Of a stretch of DNA of 64,000 bases, positions 19,513-28,233 are shown in pieces (the stretch's first letter is position 1; each line of letters begins with the position of its first letter). The translations under genes and the position numbers were made by a program. The stretch lies in contig JBCBDU010000001.1 of assembly GCA_038529355.1 (NCBI GenBank), forward strand, positions 1 to 64,000. Reading direction: 5' to 3'. The stretch is from CALBPI01 sp038529355 (GTDB lineage: Bacteria > Pseudomonadota > Gammaproteobacteria > Steroidobacterales > Woeseiaceae). The notes under the pieces are model-generated. The model made no database searches and was not told the origin of the DNA. It worked only from the letters and a program-made list of their open reading frames with translations.

Positions 19513-22044
19513 TCACGCCGTGTTGTCTTCGTCATCGTCGTCATCGTCGTCGTCTGGATCATCGTCGTGCGTGATCGTCAGAATGCTGTGCCGCAGCGGC
19601 TCACCCAATACCAGTCGGGCATCGGCCTCGATCGCCTCGAAATCAATATTGAAGGTCAAATGACGCTCGTCATCGACGTCCAGCACGCCGCGCGCTCGCA
19701 GCGTGCTGACAAAATCGCGGAACAAATGACGATCGAAAAAATCGGGAGAGCGCGAGCCATAGAGAATCGACAAGCGCTGCGCGCACAACTGGCAGATCTC
19801 CTCGAGCTTGTTCTGCGTCAACTGCCCGCTGCCATGTTTATCCAGCAACGCAATTGTCATGTAATAGCGCTGTAGCACCGGCACCACTGACTGGCCGAGC
19901 TGCGTCAGCGCAAATGCGCGTGCCGACCCGGCAGTGGGTCGCGACAACTGATCGCCATCGCGCTCGAGCAGTCCGCTGTCGACTAACGCATCAATCACGA
20001 TGCCCACAACCCGCGGCAAATCATCCGCCTGCCATCGCAAACGTAACTCGCGGCGAACAAACGGTGCCGACAGTCGCAACAGCCGTTGTAGCGTCTCAGT
20101 GCTGATCATCTGGCCGTGAATGAAGCACGCGGCAACCAGCGAATGCACCGCCGTCAAATGCAGGATATTGTTGCGGAAGTAGGTCAACAGCAGTGCCTGA
20201 CCTTCGGGCAAGCTGACGATATCGCCCATCGGATGCGGCTCAATCTGGATGACGCCCAGATTGAGGCCGTGCGCAATGATGCCGTCTGCATCAAGCTCGG
20301 GCAGCGTTGCAAACTCGCTGTACGGCGTGCGCTCGTACAATGATTGATACAGCGCGAGCTGGCGGCGCAAATCCGCCAGCGCCATGGTCTGTCGCGGCGT
20401 GCCGAGTAATGCCAGCGCCAGCAAGCTGATCGGCGTCACTGCAGCCGCTGAATTGATCCGCTCCAGAATACGCCAGCCCAGCGTATCAACAGCCGGCGCA
20501 AGCCAGGCCGGCTTGCTATCCGTTTCACCTTGTTCGCTGGTGCGCCAGTCCGGCGCAACCTCATCTAGCAGCGTGTCGAGATCAATCGACTCACCGAAGT
20601 TGACGTAAACCTGGCCGAATTGCTCGCGCAACGCTTTCAAAGAGCGAAACAGACCCAGTAGCGACTCTTTCTTTTTTTCATCGCCGCGCAGCTCACTGAT
20701 AAACGACGTGCCTTCGATCAGACGCTCGTAGCCGAAATAGACCGGCACGAAACGCACCGGCCGTCGCGAGTCCTCCAGGTACGCCTGAATGCTCATACTC
20801 AGCATGCCGCCTTTCGGCGCGAGCAAGCGACCGGTGCGACTGCGCCCACCTTCGATGAAGTACTCCAGTGGGTAACCGCGGGTTTGTAACGCACGGACGT
20901 AGGCGCGGAAAACCGCGGAATAGAGACGGTTGCCGCTGAATGAGCGGCGCAAGAAGAACGCACCACCGCGGCGCAGGATGGAGCCGGCGACCGGCAGATT
21001 CAGGTTGATGCCGGCAGCGACATACGGCAGCGACAAACCGTTCTTGTACAACACGTACGACAGCAGCAGATAATCAAAATGGCTGCGATGACACGGCACG
21101 TAGATAATCTCGCTGCCTTCGGCGTCGCGTTGCAGCTGATCAATGCCGTGCACTGCGACGCCGTCGTAAATGCGCTGCCACAACCACGTCAGCAGCCGCT
21201 CGAGCACGCGCACGGTCGAATAGGACAGATCCGCGGCAATCTCCAACGCATATTTGCGGGCTTTTTTCTGCGCCTTGTCGTGTGCTCGCGAACCGCGCTC
21301 AGCGCTGGCATCGATAGCGCGCCGTACGGCAGGGTCCAGCAGAATTTCGTTGATCAGGGTACGCCGGTGCGACAAATCGGGCCCAACAGTTGCTTCGCGA
21401 CGCCGCCGAAAATGCACGCGCAGCACGCGCGAGGTTTTGCGCATCGTGCGCTCTCCGTCGAGCCCTTCGTCCATCAGTCGTGACAGGCTGGTCGGTTGCG
21501 AAAACTGCATCAGGGTCTGGCGCCCGTGCAACAGTGTCGTGATGAATTTGCGGGTGCGACCTGCCACCGCCCAATCGTCAGAGAACGCAAGGCTGAGCCA
21601 CGAGCGTTCCTTGCCCGGTGCGCGACCCCAGTAGATGCCGACCGGCACCAGATAGACTGGCCCTGCCGTATCACCATCGCCTGCGTCACGCGCATCGACG
21701 GCGCACTCCAGCAATCGCGTCAGCCGCACCGATTGTTTACGCGAGCGTCGCCGCAGGAACCAACCTTTGAGTCGCCGCAAAATGATCAGCGAGCGACCCA
21801 GATCGCTGCCATGCAATGACAAATCCTGCTGCGGTGACGGCAAACCTTCGGCGCGACACACGCCCTCCAACGTCAGCACATCGGCCAGACCGCCCGATTC
21901 GAGCACATAAACAATGCGCGCATTTTCCTCGGCACAGGCGTCACGCAACTGCGCAACCACATCGCCCGCGGCGACCTCCGGCTTGACCCAGAGCCGCAGA
22001 CAGCGCGACAAAAACACCTGCAAGCCGGCACGCAAACCGCCCAT
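19513..22044 (-). CDS. plsB: glycerol-3-phosphate 1-O-acyltransferase PlsB
   Basis: The inner-membrane enzyme that acylates position 1 of glycerol-3-phosphate, the first step of phospholipid synthesis. It has HRSHFD (HX4D, residues 319-324), GAFFLRRSF, IEGGRSRTG (about 397-405) and FVPVYFGYE. Its length of 843 residues compares with about 807 in E. coli. The extreme C terminus is an acidic tail of mostly Asp encoded by a GTC/ATC microsatellite. AGG about 6 bases before ATG supports the start. It is divergent from glk. Confidence 0.95.
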   Translation of the reverse strand: MGGLRAGLQVFLSRCLRLWVKPEVAAGDVVAQLRDACAEENARIVYVLESGGLADVLTLEGVCRAEGLPSPQQDLSLHGSDLGRSLIILRRLKGWFLRRRSRKQSVRLTRLLECAVDARDAGDGDTAGPVYLVPVGIYWGRAPGKERSWLSLAFSDDWAVAGRTRKFITTLLHGRQTLMQFSQPTSLSRLMDEGLDGERTMRKTSRVLRVHFRRRREATVGPDLSHRRTLINEILLDPAVRRAIDASAERGSRAHDKAQKKARKYALEIAADLSYSTVRVLERLLTWLWQRIYDGVAVHGIDQLQRDAEGSEIIYVPCHRSHFDYLLLSYVLYKNGLSLPYVAAGINLNLPVAGSILRRGGAFFLRRSFSGNRLYSAVFRAYVRALQTRGYPLEYFIEGGRSRTGRLLAPKGGMLSMSIQAYLEDSRRPVRFVPVYFGYERLIEGTSFISELRGDEKKKESLLGLFRSLKALREQFGQVYVNFGESIDLDTLLDEVAPDWRTSEQGETDSKPAWLAPAVDTLGWRILERINSAAAVTPISLLALALLGTPRQTMALADLRRQLALYQSLYERTPYSEFATLPELDADGIIAHGLNLGVIQIEPHPMGDIVSLPEGQALLLTYFRNNILHLTAVHSLVAACFIHGQMISTETLQRLLRLSAPFVRRELRLRWQADDLPRVVGIVIDALVDSGLLERDGDQLSRPTAGSARAFALTQLGQSVVPVLQRYYMTIALLDKHGSGQLTQNKLEEICQLCAQRLSILYGSRSPDFFDRHLFRDFVSTLRARGVLDVDDERHLTFNIDFEAIEADARLVLGEPLRHSILTITHDDDPDDDDDDDDEDNTA
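19525..19569. repeat. trinucleotide microsatellite encoding Asp-rich tail of PlsB
   Basis: A near-perfect run of GTC and ATC triplets (with one TTC and one TGG) reads on the minus strand as GAC/GAT codons, giving about a dozen Asp residues at the end of PlsB. Length changes in whole triplets would leave the gene in frame. Confidence 0.85.
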
Positions 22045-22167
22045 GTTCAGCCTATCCCCTTTAGCATCCAGCTATTGTAACCTACGCCCGCCGCCATTCT
22101 GCGGCTTGAATTTTCGTGATCGCTGGGCAATCGTTGCCGATCTGCTGACCCTATTGGAGAATCTTTC

Positions 22168-23151
22168 GTGAACGACAGCCCCTCTGCATGGCTGATCGCC
22201 GACATCGGCGGCACCAACTCGCGCGTGGCCGTCTGGCGCGACGATGGCGGTCCGATGGGGCAGCTCACCGGACTGCAGAAACTGCGCAACAGCGACTATG
22301 CACGAATCGATGACATGCTCGCGGCGTTCGTGGCAACGCTTGGCGGCGTGCAACCGTTTGGCGCTGTGCTGGCGATTGCCGGTGCGATCACCGGCGAGTC
22401 GCTGCGGCTACTCAATATCGACTGGTCGTTCAACACCCGTGCGCTGCAACGTTCAATGCATCTCGAAAAACTCATCGTACTCAACGATTTCGAGGCGCTA
22501 GCGCACGCACTGCCTGTGCTCAGCGACAACGACACGCTGCGCATCGGCACCGGCAAGCCGGTGGCCGGCGCCAATTGCGCGTTGATCGGTCCGGGCACCG
22601 GACTGGGTGTCGCTGGCCTGATGTACGCCGATGGCATACCACACGCAATTGCCGGTGAAGGCGGACATGCGACGCTGCCGGCTACTAATGCCACCGAGGC
22701 GCGGTTGATCGATAGCGTTCGCGAACGTTTCGGTCACTGCTCGGCCGAGCGCATTCTGTGTGGCGACGGACTTGAGCTGTTACACGCAGCGCTGCACACG
22801 CAGACGATGGATGCCGCCGCGATCAGTCGCGCAGCAGCCGACGGCGATGCGGCCGCCATTGCAACGTTTACGCAGTTCTTCAACTTCCTGGCAACAGTGG
22901 CGGGCGATGTTGCGCTCACGCTCGGCGCGCGCGGCGGGGTCTTTCTTGGCGGTGGCATCCTACCCGCCAATCGCGATGTGTTCATGCAGTCGGGCTTTCG
23001 CGAGCGGTTTGTTGACAAGGGGCGCTACCGCGACTATCTCGGCGCGATTCCGACCTATCTGATCACGCATGACACGCCGGCATTGGCCGGCCTGTCGGCG
23101 TACCTTGCGGCGCGCAGCCCATCAAATATAGAGCTCGCCGCGGGAAAATAA
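22168..23151 (+). CDS. glk: glucokinase Glk
   Basis: An ATP-dependent glucose kinase of the bacterial Glk family (327 residues). The phosphate-binding loop ADIGGTNSRVAV (11-22), catalytic region VLNDFEALAHALP, adenosine motif LIGPGTGLGVAGL, EGGHATLP and the late LGARGGVFLGGG are all recognisable. The start is GTG with GGAGA about 9 bases upstream. Its last 30 bases overlap the convergent phzF-like gene. No other glycolytic gene is adjacent. Confidence 0.93.
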   Translation: MNDSPSAWLIADIGGTNSRVAVWRDDGGPMGQLTGLQKLRNSDYARIDDMLAAFVATLGGVQPFGAVLAIAGAITGESLRLLNIDWSFNTRALQRSMHLEKLIVLNDFEALAHALPVLSDNDTLRIGTGKPVAGANCALIGPGTGLGVAGLMYADGIPHAIAGEGGHATLPATNATEARLIDSVRERFGHCSAERILCGDGLELLHAALHTQTMDAAAISRAAADGDAAAIATFTQFFNFLATVAGDVALTLGARGGVFLGGGILPANRDVFMQSGFRERFVDKGRYRDYLGAIPTYLITHDTPALAGLSAYLAARSPSNIELAAGK

Positions 23152-24024
23152 TGCGGCGGTACCGCCGATATAGATCGCATCGACAACACTATCGGTCTTG
23201 CATGTGCGGGCGCGCAGATGGCTCGCACGACCCATTTGCACACCTTGCGTGATGTGCCATTCGCACTCGCCGGTAACCTGCGCATCGAGTTGGTGCAATA
23301 GCGCTGTTACCGCGCATCCGGCGCTGCCGGTCGCCGGATCCTCAACAACACCGTCATACGGTGCGAACATACGCGCCGCGACGCGTTGACCCTCACGTAC
23401 ATAACAGTACAGATCCGGGTTGTGCCCTGCCGCATGATGCGTAGCCAGCGCGGATGCGTCGATCGCTGCTGCACTGAGCGCATCAGCATCACGCAACGCA
23501 ACGAACATGAACGGCAAGCCGACCGATGCCTCCACGGGCAAATGTGCGTCGGTAGCCAACGCGCTGACGGGCAAACCGAGCGCCGCAGCGACGCCATCAG
23601 CGGCCAGCGGCTCGCCGACCGTCAGCGGTTGCGGTGCGCGCAATTCGGCAGACACGCCAGCATCGCTATCGCTGTGCAGTGTGAGCTCAACGACACCGGC
23701 CGCCTCCGCAAAACGCACGGTCTTGCGCGGCGCAATATCGCCCAACAACCCCAAATCAGATAGCGCCCAGGCGGTACCGATATTCGGGTGACCGGCGAAC
23801 GGCACTTCCTTGTTTGGCGTAAAAATACGCACGCTGAAGTCGGTGTTGCTGGTCGGATCACCAGGCAATACAAACGCGCTTTCGGAAAAATTAAACTCGC
23901 GGGCGATGCGCTGCATATCGCTGCCGCTCAACCCTTGTGCATCATGAATAACTGCCAGCGGGTTACCGCTAAACACGCTATCGGTGAACACATCGACGAT
24001 CGAATAGGCGTAGCGGCGACTCAC
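23122..24024 (-). CDS. PhzF-family isomerase/epimerase-like protein
   Basis: A 300-residue member of the PhzF (diaminopimelate-epimerase fold) family. NFSESAFVLP carries the catalytic-type Glu48, FTPNKEVPFAGHPNIGTAW is the substrate-loop GHP block, and EDPATGSAGCAV is the second-half signature. Most family members act on small metabolites of unknown identity; no phenazine gene is nearby, so the name does not imply phenazine synthesis. GTG start in a GTGA overlap with the upstream lipoprotein gene. Confidence 0.88.
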   Translation of the reverse strand: MSRRYAYSIVDVFTDSVFSGNPLAVIHDAQGLSGSDMQRIAREFNFSESAFVLPGDPTSNTDFSVRIFTPNKEVPFAGHPNIGTAWALSDLGLLGDIAPRKTVRFAEAAGVVELTLHSDSDAGVSAELRAPQPLTVGEPLAADGVAAALGLPVSALATDAHLPVEASVGLPFMFVALRDADALSAAAIDASALATHHAAGHNPDLYCYVREGQRVAARMFAPYDGVVEDPATGSAGCAVTALLHQLDAQVTGECEWHITQGVQMGRASHLRARTCKTDSVVDAIYIGGTAALFSRGELYI

Positions 24025-24272
24025 GGTTGTTCGTCCTTATCATCGCCGGACTCCAGTTGCTGCAACCGCGCATCCATCTCGGCTTTGCGCTCGAGTCCGG
24101 CATCCTCGACTGCCTTCGCTTTGTCGAGCGTTTCGTTCACAGCATCGGTCAGGCGTGTATCAGGTTCAATAACGGGCGCCGCGGCCTGTTCGGTTTCCGG
24201 TCCACCCGAATCACCACAACCGGCAACCAGACTCGCACTCACGACGCCAATACCCAGCATTGATAAACGCAT
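24021..24272 (-). CDS. small predicted lipoprotein
   Basis: An 83-residue protein with signal peptide and lipobox (SASLVAGC, Cys at about residue 19), followed by a Gly/Glu linker and a charged helical segment (LDKAKAVEDAGLERKAEMDARL) that may form a coiled coil. I chose ATG 24272 because GAGGAG, which overlaps the stop of the upstream hydrolase gene, lies about 8 bases before it and the signal peptide starts there. A longer start at 24302 lies inside the hydrolase gene. It is tightly packed between the hydrolase and phzF-like genes. No family recognised. Confidence 0.75.
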   Translation of the reverse strand: MRLSMLGIGVVSASLVAGCGDSGGPETEQAAAPVIEPDTRLTDAVNETLDKAKAVEDAGLERKAEMDARLQQLESGDDKDEQP

Positions 24273-24277
24273 AGCCC

Positions 24278-24793
24278 CTACTCCTCGGTGACGAAATGAC
24301 ACAAGAACGCATCCAGACGTTCGATAATGATCGGCATCGCCGACCCCAGGCGGTGATCGCTGTCGACGATATGCAAACTGATCGCAGAATCGCGCGCGAA
24401 GCGGATGCTGTTATCAACAGGCACAACATCATCATGCCAACCATGCACAATATGCATCGGGCAATCCGGCGGTGGCGGCGTCAATGCCTCGTAGCCAGGC
24501 ATGAAGAACGCCGGCGCCAGCACGAACACACCCTGCACTCGGCGCTCGTTCGACGCCGCCGTCGCAACGTGTCCCCCCATACTGGAGCCAACCAGAATCG
24601 TCGTTTGCGCCGGCGAGCCGTCAAGTGTCGCCAGCAACTTGTCAACGCGCGGGCGTGGCTCGCGCATGCCCTGATAGTCAACGGACATGACATCGAAACC
24701 GCGCTTACGGGCCACTTCTGCCATTGCGGTGATCTTGCTGCCCCAGGGTCCGGATTCCAGTCCGTGGGAAAAAACCACTTGCCGTTGCGTCAT
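24278..24793 (-). CDS. small alpha/beta-hydrolase (YqiA-like esterase fold)
   Basis: A 171-residue minimal alpha/beta hydrolase. SHGLESGPWGSK provides the oxyanion-side loop, GSSMGG holds the nucleophile Ser, HGWHDDVVP the acid, and DSDHRL the catalytic His. All triad elements are visible. Compact size and motif spacing resemble the YqiA/YcfP-type esterases; the substrate is unknown. ATG overlaps the stop of the GTPase gene upstream by four bases, so translation is probably coupled. Confidence 0.82.
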   Translation of the reverse strand: MTQRQVVFSHGLESGPWGSKITAMAEVARKRGFDVMSVDYQGMREPRPRVDKLLATLDGSPAQTTILVGSSMGGHVATAASNERRVQGVFVLAPAFFMPGYEALTPPPPDCPMHIVHGWHDDVVPVDNSIRFARDSAISLHIVDSDHRLGSAMPIIIERLDAFLCHFVTEE

Positions 24794-26124
24794 GACTTGT
24801 CTGCCTTCATTCGCGCGCGAATATCGTCACGCGCCATTTTCAAAATCGAATCGCGATCCAGCGATGCCAGAATATCGCGGACCACGGTTTTGGGTCCCGA
24901 AGCACCCCAGGAACAACCGGCAGCCAGATACTCACGGGCAACCTGACCGATCACGTAGGTACCGTAATAGGCAACCGCGCCCTGCGCCACTGCTGTTAGC
25001 GCCGTCGACAGACCGCCAGTACCCAGTTTCAACGCACTGGCAATCAGGTGGACGGCCCACACCGAACCCATTAACGCGATAGCTTCGCCGCTGATCACGC
25101 GCACAAGCTTACCCGCGTCATTGCGCGACAGCGGCAATGCGAACACGCGCGACAAGTGCACAACCATGCCGACATCAATCGCCGCCGCCGCGAACAGATC
25201 GGCAACCGGGATAGGATTCAGCGCGACCGCCACGCCTTTGCCAACGCAATAGGTGCGCACGAGTTTGTCAGCAACTTCTGCGCGCGCTGCGACCAACCGT
25301 TGCCCCACCTTGTCCGACAGGTCTGCTGCGAACAACGACGCATTGAGCGCTGCCAGTGTTTTGCCGTCACGTTCGGCAACCTCCCACAGAAGCGAGCGCA
25401 GTGCATCGATCTGCGGCGGCTGCTCGCGCAGTTCCTCGCGCTCGTTCCCATCAGCATCCTGCACGACCACCGGCACAGGGCGCGGATTGGCGCACACGGC
25501 AAGCACACGCTCCGGCGCGATCAAATCGGCAACGCGCGCACGGATCGCCTCGAGCAGCATCGCAAGTTCGTCTTCGCTGTAGCGATCGCGCTTGTTCAAC
25601 GCAAGAATCACTGGCGGCGCCATCGCCGCAAGGCTCGTCAACGCGGCGAACTCGCTGTCGGTGATATCGCTATCGATGACGAACAGCACGATGTCCGCGC
25701 GGGCCGTGACTTCACACGCCGCCGCCTCGCGCGCATCTCCATCGGCCTCATCGATGCCGGGCGTATCAATGACAAAAATGCCGCCGGCACGACGCTCATC
25801 AAGCGCCGCCATCGCTGTGCGCGTGGTTTCCCCGTGCAGTGCACTGACGCTGAACACCGGCTCGCCAACGAGTGCGTTGAGCAGCGATGATTTACCGGTG
25901 CTGACGCGGCCGAATGCTGCAATGTGCAAGTGGCCATGCTCGAGCTTGTCCAGCATTGCGCGCACCTGCACGTAGTCACCTTTCAATGCGTTACGAACAG
26001 CCGCCGGCAACCGTGAATCGTCGAGCAACTCGCTGAGTGATGTGCGCGCAAGCTGCAAGTGCTTGTGTTTGTCCTGCCGGCGAGCGTCGACCTCGCCCTC
26101 TGCGCTGTCGCCGCTGTCGCTCAA
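24790..26124 (-). CDS. DUF697-type GTPase, copy 1
   Basis: A 444-residue Era/TrmE-type GTPase. P-loop GRVSTGKS (72-79), switch-region Thr in GETTRT, G3 DTPG (120-123), G4 NKRD (177-180). The C-terminal half has hydrophobic stretches (VGKGVAVALNPIPVADLFAAAAIDV, shown here only as far as the pattern; the core is NPIPVADLFA) typical of DUF697/YcjF proteins that associate with membranes. A predicted helical N terminus precedes the G domain. It overlaps the next GTPase gene by four bases, and the two share P-loop context (V-S-T-G-K). The cellular role is unknown. Confidence 0.85.
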   Translation of the reverse strand: MSDSGDSAEGEVDARRQDKHKHLQLARTSLSELLDDSRLPAAVRNALKGDYVQVRAMLDKLEHGHLHIAAFGRVSTGKSSLLNALVGEPVFSVSALHGETTRTAMAALDERRAGGIFVIDTPGIDEADGDAREAAACEVTARADIVLFVIDSDITDSEFAALTSLAAMAPPVILALNKRDRYSEDELAMLLEAIRARVADLIAPERVLAVCANPRPVPVVVQDADGNEREELREQPPQIDALRSLLWEVAERDGKTLAALNASLFAADLSDKVGQRLVAARAEVADKLVRTYCVGKGVAVALNPIPVADLFAAAAIDVGMVVHLSRVFALPLSRNDAGKLVRVISGEAIALMGSVWAVHLIASALKLGTGGLSTALTAVAQGAVAYYGTYVIGQVAREYLAAGCSWGASGPKTVVRDILASLDRDSILKMARDDIRARMKADKS

Positions 26125-27611
26125 GGCGCCTCCCGCTTCAGATCCAGCGCAAGGCGCGCGATACGTTTCACGCTGTCATTGAGGTTTTCCTGCAATCTCT
26201 CGCCAACCGCCTGCGCCGCATCAGCGGCGGCAAAGCTGTCCTGCCCCTCCAGCGACGCCGTTAACCCGCGCCCGACCGCATCAAAGATTAGACCGTAGGC
26301 AACCGAGTGCACGAGTCCGCCGGCAATGGTGCCGGCACCCGGGAACGCCTTGAGCCCATTGCCAGCGATTGCGAGCGTAATGGGTAGCGCCTTGCCGACA
26401 CGGCTCTGGCTCAGATTCAGGAACGACTCTATATCCAGGTCGCGTGCTTGATGATCATAAAGTTTGCACAACCGCTTGGTCATGTCGCTGCCAAGATAGC
26501 CCTGAATAACCACATCAGTGCCCGGCGTCACCGCAGCCAGCGCACCAACAACGGCCTTGCGCGTTGCATCGCTCACGATCTGCTCGGCGCGCTGCTGTCG
26601 GTAGGCCTGTTTGGCTTGCACAATTTTTTCACTGGCCAGTGACAACAACGCCTGCTCACGCAGCGCATTGACCACTGACAGATCACCGCCCAGCAATTCC
26701 TCCAGCGCCAGCACCAGTTGACTAACGTCAGGTGGTCGCTCGCGCGTCTGCGCAGACCGGCGACCGGCATCATCCTGCATCAATACGGTCTCTTCGCCAC
26801 CAGCAATCGTGACGATCAACACCGGATTGACCGACTGTGCATCGGCTGCGATACGCTCCTGCAATCTTACGAGCAGCGCCGCCTGTTCTTCGGCTGAATA
26901 GCGATCTGCCTTGTTCAACGTCACGATCAACGGCTTGCCGATGCGGGTCAGTGACTGCAGCGCTTCGAGCTGTTGCCGCGTCAGATCACCATCCGTCACG
27001 AACACCACTGCATGCGCACGGCGCGCCTCGTCCATCATTGTGGCGTCCAGCGCTTTGCCCACTGCATCCAGACCGGGCAGGTCTGCAAGCGTAATCGTTG
27101 CGCCCGTTGTCGCCTGCCAGGCGTAGCGCGCCACATCTGTGGTCGACCCGGCCAACGGGCTGATCACGACATCAGCGTCGGGCAACAGGGCTTTGGCGAG
27201 CGATGTCTTGCCCGTACTCACCTCACCGAACAGCGCAATGTCCAATTGATCGCCAGCGCGATGTGCGGCAAGCGTTGCCAATTCCTGTTCAGCCGCGCTG
27301 ACGTCGATACCACTGTCCTGCATGCTGGACACCGCGTCGCGTAATGCCGTTTCGTCGAGTACAGCCGGGGTTGATGTGGATTGTTTCGCTGGCGTTGGCC
27401 GCAACAGCCGCCAACACAGCACGCAGAACGCAACCAGTGCCATCGCCAGCAACCCTAGCGCCAGATAGCGCAACGCAGCCGGGCCAGCTTCTAGTCGCTC
27501 CCACAGATCTAGCAGCGAGCCTGTGGTTGATACCAGCAGGCGCACGGCAACGATAAACGCCAACACCAGCGCCGTGCCGGCCGCCCACCGCCAGACGCGG
27601 GCAACTTTCAT
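26121..27611 (-). CDS. membrane-anchored DUF697-type GTPase, copy 2
   Basis: A 496-residue paralogue of the downstream GTPase. It starts with two membrane helices (about 9-27 and 48-69), then a G domain: GEVSTGKT (129-136), GSTTDV, DLPG (177-180), NKAD (233-236). The C-terminal domain contains amphipathic and hydrophobic segments (AVTPGTDVVIQGYLG, GAGTIAGGLVHSVAYG) of DUF697 type. It is first in the operon, overlapping copy 1 by ATGA. Tandem GTPases with one membrane anchor could form a heterodimer, which is inference. The 143 bases between it and DUF427 hold nothing recognisable. Confidence 0.85.
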   Translation of the reverse strand: MKVARVWRWAAGTALVLAFIVAVRLLVSTTGSLLDLWERLEAGPAALRYLALGLLAMALVAFCVLCWRLLRPTPAKQSTSTPAVLDETALRDAVSSMQDSGIDVSAAEQELATLAAHRAGDQLDIALFGEVSTGKTSLAKALLPDADVVISPLAGSTTDVARYAWQATTGATITLADLPGLDAVGKALDATMMDEARRAHAVVFVTDGDLTRQQLEALQSLTRIGKPLIVTLNKADRYSAEEQAALLVRLQERIAADAQSVNPVLIVTIAGGEETVLMQDDAGRRSAQTRERPPDVSQLVLALEELLGGDLSVVNALREQALLSLASEKIVQAKQAYRQQRAEQIVSDATRKAVVGALAAVTPGTDVVIQGYLGSDMTKRLCKLYDHQARDLDIESFLNLSQSRVGKALPITLAIAGNGLKAFPGAGTIAGGLVHSVAYGLIFDAVGRGLTASLEGQDSFAAADAAQAVGERLQENLNDSVKRIARLALDLKREAP

Positions 27612-27754
27612 CGTGCGCTGGCTCCGGTGGGTTGTGCCTTGCCGGATCGGCAGGATTGCGAGCGTTCAGCCATGCGAGCAGTGTAACGGATCACATTGGC
27701 GGCGTGTTACACCGCAAGTGCTGCGCGGGTTGCGGCGCTGTGGCTCACCGCGCG

Positions 27755-28036
27755 TTAGCGCACCGTGACGCCGCGCCAGAATGCGACGCGCCCGGCAATC
27801 TGGGCTGCCGCCGGTTTCGGATCGGCGTAATAGAACGCCGCGTCGTCGTTACGCTCGCCGTCAACGACCACAGTGAGATATTGCGCCGTGCCTTTCCAAC
27901 CACATTCGGTCGTCTTCGTGCTTGGCTCAAACAACGCATCATCGAGGCTTGCGCGCGGAAAATAGTGATTGCCTTCAACGACCACGGTGTCGTCGCTATC
28001 GGCCAATAGCGCATCGCGCCAAATTGCTTGCGGCAT
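27755..28036 (-). CDS. DUF427 domain protein
   Basis: A 93-residue protein with the DUF427 pattern: ATWK-like IWRDALLADSDDTVVVEGNHYF, then PSTKTTECGWKGTAQYL and the terminal AFYYADPKPAAAQIAGRVAFW. This beta-rich fold is widespread and of unknown function. ATG 28036 has GGGAG about 8 bases upstream; the open frame further 5' overlaps the micro-ORF and is not protein-like. It lies 17 bases after the 37-residue ORF. Confidence 0.9.
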   Translation of the reverse strand: MPQAIWRDALLADSDDTVVVEGNHYFPRASLDDALFEPSTKTTECGWKGTAQYLTVVVDGERNDDAAFYYADPKPAAAQIAGRVAFWRGVTVR

Positions 28037-28053
28037 TGTGAGTCTCCCGGGCT

Positions 28054-28167
28054 TTACAGCAACCAACACAACACGGTGAGCATCACCGTTGCATAGATCA
28101 TACCGGCGACTAGCATACCGCCGCTCAGGTCTTTGTGGGGGTCTGTCGGGTTGTTGTGCGCTGACAT
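28054..28167 (-). CDS. 37-residue predicted membrane micro-protein
   Basis: A short gene reading MSAHNNPTDPHKDLSGG and then a hydrophobic helix (MLVAGMIYATVMLTVLCWLL), ending TAA. AAGGA lies 8 bases before the ATG, a strong ribosome-binding site, and a polar N terminus followed by one membrane segment is a typical micro-membrane-protein layout. It sits between the tail-sheath-like gene and DUF427 on the same strand, with 17 bases to the DUF427 start. I do not recognise a family. It is too short for ordinary gene callers. Confidence 0.65.
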   Translation of the reverse strand: MSAHNNPTDPHKDLSGGMLVAGMIYATVMLTVLCWLL

Positions 28168-28233
28168 GGTCGGGTCCTTGATCGTCTCTGAGCTGTATTC
28201 GACGACCACTGGCTGCTGGATGCACGAGCACTG

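Noticed and set aside
25156..25890. Plus-strand 244-codon frame inside GTPase copy 1
   Set aside because: It is antisense to conserved G motifs; His/Arg-rich composition indicates a shadow.
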